Source of the DNA: Flectobacillus roseus
GTDB lineage: Bacteria > Bacteroidota > Bacteroidia > Cytophagales > Spirosomataceae
DNA length: 64,000 nt
Strand: one strand, 5' to 3'
Assembly: GCF_030056665.1 (NCBI RefSeq)
Contig: NZ_JASHIG010000023.1
The translations under genes were made by a program, and so were the position numbers. Below are positions 58,736 to 64,000 of the stretch, one piece after another. Numbering within the stretch: the stretch's first letter is position 1; the number at the start of each line of letters is the position of its first letter. Under the pieces are notes generated by a model. It ran no database searches, was not told where the DNA came from, and was given only the letters and a program-made list of their open reading frames with translations.

Positions 58736-59827
58736 TTAACCTCGCACGATATGCGTGATTTTAGCAAAAGGATTGTCTTTATTTTCTACCACTTGACTCG
58801 GTATAGGTACTGTAATTTCTGCCGTTACTACGTCTTTGGATGCTTGGTAAATCTTAAATTTGGCATCAGCACCAAATAACAACTCCAAACGATGTGCTGT
58901 ATTTTCGAGTCCAAAACCTCCCGATTCTGTAGTCTCTAAAACGCCTGTATTACTAATTTCGATCACTACTTTGCTGTCAACCAATTTGGTTTCGATACTC
59001 ACAAACCCTCCCTTCACTGGCTTTGACACTCCATGTTTGATGGCATTTTCAACCAAAGTTTGTAACAACATAGGTGGAATCTGACAAGTAAGTGTTTCGG
59101 GATAAACATTCTTACGAATCTGTAAACGGTCTTCGTAGCGGATTTTTTCGAGCGCCAAATAATCCTCTACTGTTCTTAATTCCTCTGAGAGTGAAACGGT
59201 CTTACGTCGGTCGGCCAACAAAGAGCTTCTCAAAATATTGGATAGCTGCGTCACTGCTTTTTGTGCTTTTTCGGGTTCTTCCAAAATCAAAGCACGAATA
59301 CTATTCAGGGCATTGAACATAAAATGTGGGTTCATTTGCGCCCGTAAAACCTTAGATTCAGTTTCACGAATAGAGGATTCCAAACGAACTTTTTCGACCT
59401 CAATTTCTGATTTTCTTTCAAAATAATGAGATGCATAATAAAACAAAGTCCAAATCATTAATGGCTTCATAAAGCTAAAACTGAACTGTATGAAGAAAAA
59501 TATCGACCAAAAATCAGCATGCTCACGTTCGCGCAAAATGTAGCCATCTAGCGGAATATTGATACTCGCCATCATCATAGACATCAACACCACCGAGCCC
59601 AAAATACGAGGTACCACCTGACGAATAGGCATTTCGACCCAACCGTATTTTTTGATTACTTTTCTAAAATTATGTGTCAAAAAAATCGCAAAAGCAATAT
59701 TCAAGTCAGCCGAAATAAACCAGTCAATCGACCACCCAAAAGAGTTTACATAAATCAAGGCTTCATTGGCTAGCCAAGCTAACCAACCAACAATCTGTAG
59801 AGTCCAATATAATTTGATTCTTGGCAT
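58736..59827 (-). CDS. LytS/YehU-type sensor histidine kinase
   Basis: 363 residues. Four membrane helices in the first 130 residues, a coiled coil (135-160), then His_kinase domain with phosphoacceptor His168 in QMNPHFMFNALNSI and ATP-binding C-terminus (LLQTLVENAIKHG; TESGGFGLENTAHRL). No periplasmic sensor domain; signal is likely perceived in the membrane. Pairs with the LytTR regulator downstream. Confidence 0.95.
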   Translation of the reverse strand: MPRIKLYWTLQIVGWLAWLANEALIYVNSFGWSIDWFISADLNIAFAIFLTHNFRKVIKKYGWVEMPIRQVVPRILGSVVLMSMMMASINIPLDGYILREREHADFWSIFFFIQFSFSFMKPLMIWTLFYYASHYFERKSEIEVEKVRLESSIRETESKVLRAQMNPHFMFNALNSIRALILEEPEKAQKAVTQLSNILRSSLLADRRKTVSLSEELRTVEDYLALEKIRYEDRLQIRKNVYPETLTCQIPPMLLQTLVENAIKHGVSKPVKGGFVSIETKLVDSKVVIEISNTGVLETTESGGFGLENTAHRLELLFGADAKFKIYQASKDVVTAEITVPIPSQVVENKDNPFAKITHIVRG

Positions 59828-60129
59828 TATTTCTTATCTAATTCGTCTGTATTAATAAAAATTTATGCTCGTATCAACAAGCAAATAATCGTTTTTGAAT
59901 CTTGCTAAAATGAGTTAGCGACAATTTTTCATTACCTTCAAAACTTTATTTAGAGTAATAACTCATGTCTGCTTTGCTCAGGAGGATTCTTTTAAAATTA
60001 CAGTTAAAATAAGCACATTTATCCCACAAAATCATTGAATGGCATCAGGAGATGATAAAAGGTTTGGATTTAGGGTAGAAAAATATTAGTAATTTTGTTT
60101 TTCACAAGTTACATCCCATAATCAGGCAC
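59828..60129. other. Intergenic region without recognised features
   Basis: 302 bp upstream of the kinase gene. AT-rich; it should hold the minus-strand promoter of the two-component operon, but I cannot place a confident -7 box. No RNA gene or repeat recognised. Confidence 0.4.
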
Positions 60130-60166
60130 AAAAAAAAGAAGCCCATGGCGATGGGCTTCTTTTTTA
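60130..60166. terminator. Terminator after Rpn-family gene, copy 1 of duplicated hairpin
   Basis: GAAGCCCAT / ATGGGCTTC hairpin flanked by A and T runs. The 30 nt 60132-60161 match 61065-61094 at all but one position. Confidence 0.87.
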
Positions 60167-60175
60167 TATTTACTT

Positions 60176-60988
60176 TTAAAGCGCTAAAATTTCTTGTATT
60201 GATAATCCTGTGGATTGAGCGATAATTTCCAATGCGACTCCAAGCTTTTTTAATTCACTTGCAACCTCTCTTTTCCCATCATCTTTAGCCGTTTTAACTA
60301 CTTCTTTTACCTCAATGTAGGTAAGTAAACTTTCTTGATATTCGGCGTACTGCTCTGAAGTCATATTGGCAATCTCTGCAACACCAAAGGCTTTTTCAAA
60401 AATAGGTTCTTTCAAAATCGCTGGTATTTCATCAAAGCTTTCTAACCTTTTCAAGAAGTACACCCATTTGTCGAAATGGCTCTCTAATTCGTTTTCTTGC
60501 TTATCAAAAAGAGGCATTTGTAAAAACTTAAAGTTGAGCTTATCGTAAAATATCTCTCCGTCTTGGTCTTTCAATTTTATACTTCTCAAAAACTTTTGCT
60601 TCTCCTCTTTTTCATCATACTGAAAATCCAAAATAGCAATCATGTAAATAGGATTTAATCTGAAATCCCATTCTCCACGTTTAGATTGCTCTCTTATAGG
60701 AAAAGTTGCATAAAAAAGAGAGCGATCTTTGAAGTAATTAACCTTTGCCTTCTGCATCTCAACAATAATTCGCTCTCCGCTCTGAGTTTGGCAATGTATA
60801 TCAAAAATTGCTTTTCGCTCATGCGAGAGTTCAGCAAAGCTCTCTACATTACGAAAGTCTAATTCCGTAATTTGGTGCCGAGGTGGTAACAGTTGATTCA
60901 GAAAATCAATCAACAATTCTTTGTTAGCTTCCTCGCCAAAAAGCTTTTTAAAACCAAAGTCGGTATATGGATTAATATATCTTGACAT
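60176..60988 (-). CDS. Rpn family recombination-promoting nuclease (PD-(D/E)XK transposase-like)
   Basis: 270 residues, full length for the family. Starts MSRYINPYTDFGFKKLFG, the signature of Bacteroidota Rpn/PDDEXK transposase proteins. Active-site residues Asp63 (FDIHCQT) and Glu77-x-Gln79 (IIVEMQ) are intact; the C-terminal helical tail (VVKTAKDDGKREVASELKKLG) contains the usual Lys-rich end. Rpn proteins cut DNA and promote recA-independent recombination. The gene lies between two near-identical hairpins about 930 bp apart, which hints that it arrived or is mobile as a unit. Confidence 0.9.
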   Translation of the reverse strand: MSRYINPYTDFGFKKLFGEEANKELLIDFLNQLLPPRHQITELDFRNVESFAELSHERKAIFDIHCQTQSGERIIVEMQKAKVNYFKDRSLFYATFPIREQSKRGEWDFRLNPIYMIAILDFQYDEKEEKQKFLRSIKLKDQDGEIFYDKLNFKFLQMPLFDKQENELESHFDKWVYFLKRLESFDEIPAILKEPIFEKAFGVAEIANMTSEQYAEYQESLLTYIEVKEVVKTAKDDGKREVASELKKLGVALEIIAQSTGLSIQEILAL

Positions 60989-61062
60989 CCTATTGAGATA
61001 TAATTTACAGCAATTTACTGATTTTTTACTAGTAAAATAAATCCTTATTTGTATGATTAATA

Positions 61063-61095
61063 ATAAAAAAGAAGCCCATGGGGATGGGCTTCTTA
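61063..61095 (-). terminator. Terminator of histidine phosphatase gene, copy 2 of duplicated hairpin
   Basis: Same GAAGCCCAT / ATGGGCTTC stem as at 60130 with one loop base changed; 20 bp after the stop at 61115 on the minus strand. Confidence 0.87.
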
Positions 61096-61114
61096 AGATA
61101 TAGACTTTACAAAA

Positions 61115-61765
61115 CTATAGACCAAACAAGTGTGTTGTATCACATTCTAGTTCGGCAAAAAATGATTTAGTTTCGTAATCGTAAATCAATTTGTACAGAC
61201 ACAAGTTCGAGTGCTCAAATGTATCCATTTCATGTAGTGGCTTGTCGAGCAACATGGTCAGGATAATTCTCATAGCACGACCATGCATGGCTACCAAAAC
61301 GGTTTCTTCATGTGGGCGAGATAAGATTGTCTCAATTGCTGGCTTTTGTCTTTCCAATACCTGCAAAGGACTTTCGCCTCCTTCTGCGGCCATATCTACG
61401 CCTCCTGTTACCCAACTTTCGATAAGAACTTTATAGTATTCGTTGTCGATATCATTCGGAACACGTCCTTCTCTGATACCCCAACTTATCTCATTTAAAC
61501 CTGAATGCTGTTCCCAAGGAATACCAGCTTCAATAAATTTATGAACAGATTGATGTGTTCTCTTGAGAGCAGATGTATAGACTTTGTCAAAGTTGACATT
61601 TTGATAACTTTGGAAAAATGCCTCTGCCTGCGCACGTCCCAGCTCATTCAAATCCGAATCTACACCACTTCCTTGCACGATACCTTGGCGGTTGAAGTCT
61701 GTTTCACCATGACGTATCAGGTAAATTGTTTTTTTTGTAGGAATATTGCTTTGGGTATTAGACAT
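61115..61765 (-). CDS. Histidine phosphatase (phosphoglycerate mutase-like) family protein
   Basis: 216 residues. Catalytic RHGE (18-21) in IYLIRHGETDFNRQGIVQGSG and the second histidine in VAMHGRAMRIIL. Fits the branch that includes phosphoserine phosphatase-like, alpha-ribazole phosphatase and PGM-like proteins; substrate not decidable. Single gene with own terminator. Confidence 0.9.
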   Translation of the reverse strand: MSNTQSNIPTKKTIYLIRHGETDFNRQGIVQGSGVDSDLNELGRAQAEAFFQSYQNVNFDKVYTSALKRTHQSVHKFIEAGIPWEQHSGLNEISWGIREGRVPNDIDNEYYKVLIESWVTGGVDMAAEGGESPLQVLERQKPAIETILSRPHEETVLVAMHGRAMRIILTMLLDKPLHEMDTFEHSNLCLYKLIYDYETKSFFAELECDTTHLFGL

Positions 61766-62022
61766 GCTATTTAGTTGATATGGAGTAATATAGAGCTATG
61801 AAAAATTGTCACAAAAATACATTTTTTAGGTGATTATGCTATCTCATGACTAAAAAAGAGATGATTTTTGACAGAAAAGTAAGCTTTTGTTAAAAAAATG
61901 ATAATATAGCTAGCTATCTTAATAATGGATTTTTGATAATTAGATTTAGTTCAATAAATGAAAAATAGGTCAAATCTCTAACTAAGGTTTTCTATCTTTA
62001 GAAAAATTTAATTCACTTCGCT

Positions 62023-62445
62023 ATGTTTAATACTTCTTACAGCCTTGAGCAATTAAATGCCATGGGACAAAACAATATGCTTAATCATCTGGGCATCGAA
62101 TTTGTAGAACTTACTGCCGATTACCTTGTGGCCAAAATGCCCGTAGACCATCGTACCAAACAACCTATGGGACTTCTCCACGGAGGTGCTTCGGTGGTTT
62201 TGGCTGAATCGATGGGTAGCGTTGCATCATTTTTAAGCCTTCCCGACCCTACCAAACAAACAGCAGTTGGTGTAGAAATAAATGCAAATCACCTCAAATC
62301 TGCCAAATCGGGTTTTGTCTATGGTAAATGTACTCCTATCAAAATAGGACGTAATATTCAGGTATGGGAAACTCAAATTACCAACGAAGCTGGCGACCTG
62401 ATTTGTGTAAGCCGATTAACCACTATGGTAATTGATATAAAATAA
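62023..62445 (+). CDS. menI: Hotdog-fold thioesterase, probable DHNA-CoA thioesterase
   Basis: 140 residues, PaaI/YdiI type. Active-site region GLLHGGASVVLAESMGSVAS with His53-Gly54-Gly55 and Glu62. Placed 166 bp before an isochorismate synthase gene, the order of menaquinone genes in many Bacteroidota. It probably hydrolyses 1,4-dihydroxy-2-naphthoyl-CoA; other aryl- or acyl-CoA esters are possible. Menaquinone made here would be the electron acceptor of SQR and donor for cytochrome bd. Confidence 0.85.
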   Translation: MFNTSYSLEQLNAMGQNNMLNHLGIEFVELTADYLVAKMPVDHRTKQPMGLLHGGASVVLAESMGSVASFLSLPDPTKQTAVGVEINANHLKSAKSGFVYGKCTPIKIGRNIQVWETQITNEAGDLICVSRLTTMVIDIK

Positions 62446-62521
62446 AGAAACACTAATGAGTCGATAGAATTTTCTATTTTTTTGAAACAAGTAAATTCTA
62501 AATTATGTTATATTTGAAAAT

Positions 62522-62549
62522 GTAAAAACACCCCATGGGCTGTTTTTAC
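62522..62549 (+). terminator. Weak inverted repeat / possible attenuator before menF
   Basis: GTAAAAACA / TGTTTTTAC with a CCCATGGG core gives a nearly continuous palindrome. It may end the thioesterase transcript or attenuate menF. Confidence 0.45.
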
Positions 62550-62611
62550 CTAACTATCTACAAAACAAATAGTTAGCATATTTTTAAAACGTATATAAAC
62601 ATTTCAAAAAT

Positions 62612-63856
62612 ATGACTCCAACTTCGGAAACTCATATTTCGACGCAAGTGCCACAACTAGAATTTTTCTGGAAAACTGCTATTTCAGAAGGGCTACCTGT
62701 TGCCCTTTGGAGATTACCTAAATCCACTGAAAAACAATTACTTATAGATTTATCTGGACGTACTCGCCAAACTAAAATCGACTTAGAGGAGCTCCCTTCA
62801 GGCTTTGCGATGAGTCCTTTTATTGGCGAATCTTTGTTTCTAAAAGGAGATTTGTACTATCATTTTGACCAAGACAATCAATTGATAGAAAACAACATTC
62901 ATCCTAGTTCGGAACAAGCCCAAGAGTTTTTCAGAAAAGTTCAGCTCACCTACGACGAACAACATGAGGACACTCACATTTCATCAGCTAATTTTACCGT
63001 AAACTATACCAAAAACTTCGAATCGCCTACTGAGTCATCTCTTTACAACGAGATTACCTATGCCGAAATGGTATCGGATGCCATCGATGCTATTCAGCGT
63101 GGTGACATGCAAAAGGTAGTGCTTTCAAGAACGAAGCAAATTACTTTGCCAGAAAATTTTGAGGTAGTTGAGGCATTCAATAAGCTTTGTGTGGCATATT
63201 CAAATGCCTTTGTGTCGTTGGTATATTTGCCACAAGAAAAAGCGTTATGGCTAGGTGCTACGCCTGAAACGCTTATTAGCATGGACAAAGAAGGTATTTT
63301 TAGAACTATGTCTTTGGCGGGTACGCAATCAGCCATAGGACCAAACGGAGAAAAATATCATCCTGCTGAAATTCGCTGGGCATCCAAAGAAATCGAAGAG
63401 CAAGCTTTTGTAAGTAGATATATTATTGAATGCTTTAAGAAAATTCGTCTTCGCGAATATTATGAAGTAGGGCCTAAAACCGTTCAGGCAGGAAATTTGA
63501 TGCACCTCCGCACTGATTATAGTGTCAATACCCATGAGGTGAATTTCCCGCAATTGGGCACTGTTATGATAGACCTTTTGCATCCAACTTCAGCCGTATG
63601 TGGTATGCCCAAAGAACCAGCTTTACGCTATATCGCCGAAAATGAATTGCATTCTAGAGAGTATTACAGTGGTTTTTTAGGTCCTGTAAATATTCATGAC
63701 GAAAGCCATTTGTTTGTCAATCTTCGTACGATGAAAATTCAAGGAAATCAAGCTACACTTTTTGCAGGTGGTGGTATTACCGAAGATTCTAATCCTGTCA
63801 AAGAATGGTATGAGACGGAAATGAAAAGCCAAACACTTCTGAGAGTTATTTTATAG
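62612..63856 (+). CDS. menF: Isochorismate synthase
   Basis: 414 residues. Chorismate-binding fold: YAEMVSDAIDAIQRGDMQKVVLSRTKQI, LGATPETLISM, MSLAGTQS, and the C-terminal SAVCGMPKEPAL, ENELHSREYYSGFLGPV and AGGGITEDSNPVKEWYE, which are characteristic of MenF/EntC. Catalyses chorismate to isochorismate, the first committed step of menaquinone synthesis. Next genes (menD and others) would lie beyond the window. Followed by a terminator, so it may not be in an operon with menD. Confidence 0.94.
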   Translation: MTPTSETHISTQVPQLEFFWKTAISEGLPVALWRLPKSTEKQLLIDLSGRTRQTKIDLEELPSGFAMSPFIGESLFLKGDLYYHFDQDNQLIENNIHPSSEQAQEFFRKVQLTYDEQHEDTHISSANFTVNYTKNFESPTESSLYNEITYAEMVSDAIDAIQRGDMQKVVLSRTKQITLPENFEVVEAFNKLCVAYSNAFVSLVYLPQEKALWLGATPETLISMDKEGIFRTMSLAGTQSAIGPNGEKYHPAEIRWASKEIEEQAFVSRYIIECFKKIRLREYYEVGPKTVQAGNLMHLRTDYSVNTHEVNFPQLGTVMIDLLHPTSAVCGMPKEPALRYIAENELHSREYYSGFLGPVNIHDESHLFVNLRTMKIQGNQATLFAGGGITEDSNPVKEWYETEMKSQTLLRVIL

Positions 63857-63921
63857 GATGTTTTTTCATGTTAGATAAATGGGCTTCCCTTGAAAATTAC
63901 TTTTTCCAGCAAAGACCTACG

Positions 63922-63952
63922 AAAAATCCACTCAAATACGGGTGGATTTTTT
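63922..63952 (+). terminator. Rho-independent terminator after menF
   Basis: AAAAATCCAC / GTGGATTTTT with a 10-nt loop. Confidence 0.85.
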
Positions 63953-64000
63953 ATTTGATAACTATCCAAACTTTGAATAATACAATTTCCTATCAAATTC

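Noticed and set aside
1..64000. tRNA, rRNA, CRISPR arrays or complete insertion sequences
   Set aside because: Intergenic gaps were read on both strands; none shows cloverleaf ends with a TTC-loop motif, regular repeat-spacer pattern or a transposase with terminal repeats.

Overview
The window reads as chromosomal DNA of a Bacteroidota bacterium, most likely a member of the Cytophagales (Spirosomaceae-like, for example a Flectobacillus or Arcicella relative; the genus is a guess). The DNA is AT-rich, starts are rarely preceded by a Shine-Dalgarno sequence, and several promoters fit the Bacteroidota -7 box TAnnTTTG. The gene content is typical of the phylum: a Rho factor with a long insertion, a TamL-type lipoprotein beside TamB, DUF3570/DUF4266 proteins, a Wzi-like capsule protein, LytTR signalling and type II sulfide:quinone reductase. 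I found no tRNA, rRNA, CRISPR array or complete insertion sequence.

Layout. 0-8.5 kb is a stress and detoxification block: two AraC regulators, two alpha/beta hydrolases, Dps, an azoreductase divergent from an HxlR regulator, an SDR plus NTF2-like protein divergent from a second HxlR regulator, and a secreted HEXXH protein. 8.5-25.1 kb is a sulfide/sulfane-sulfur block (rhodanese, persulfide dioxygenase-rhodanese, two YeeE/YedE half-transporters, sulfide:quinone reductase, Crp/Fnr regulator). Cytochrome bd oxidase, an acyltransferase, an M1 peptidase and a GMC dehydrogenase with its small subunit lie among them. 25.6-29.8 kb holds rho, a probable independent small RNA, and an ECF sigma factor with an unusual envelope-spanning partner. 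30-38.2 kb holds secreted proteins followed by an extracytoplasmic redox operon (two Rieske lipoproteins, thioredoxin, ApbE, DUF4266, DsbD-N-like, DUF3570). 38.6-46.8 kb holds tamB-tamL. 47-52.9 kb holds glycan genes. 53-60 kb holds a GHL10 glycoside hydrolase, an OmpR-type regulator, an AI-2E family transporter and a LytS/LytTR pair. 60-64 kb holds an Rpn-family nuclease, a histidine phosphatase and two menaquinone genes.

The strongest system-level signal is a regulon. Four transcription units of the sulfur block carry the near-palindrome TGTRAY-N4-RTYACA. It lies 24-25 nt before the TTTG of the -7 box in all four promoters, which is the geometry of a class II Crp/Fnr activator. The obvious candidate regulator is the Crp/Fnr protein at 24464-25093, which carries an unusual cysteine cluster. 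A second shared element (32 bp, 29 identical) precedes dps and a hydrolase operon, again at identical distance from the -7 box. Many intergenic gaps hold dispersed hairpin or inverted-repeat elements, including three copies of an 87-bp unit and a 215-bp MITE-like element.
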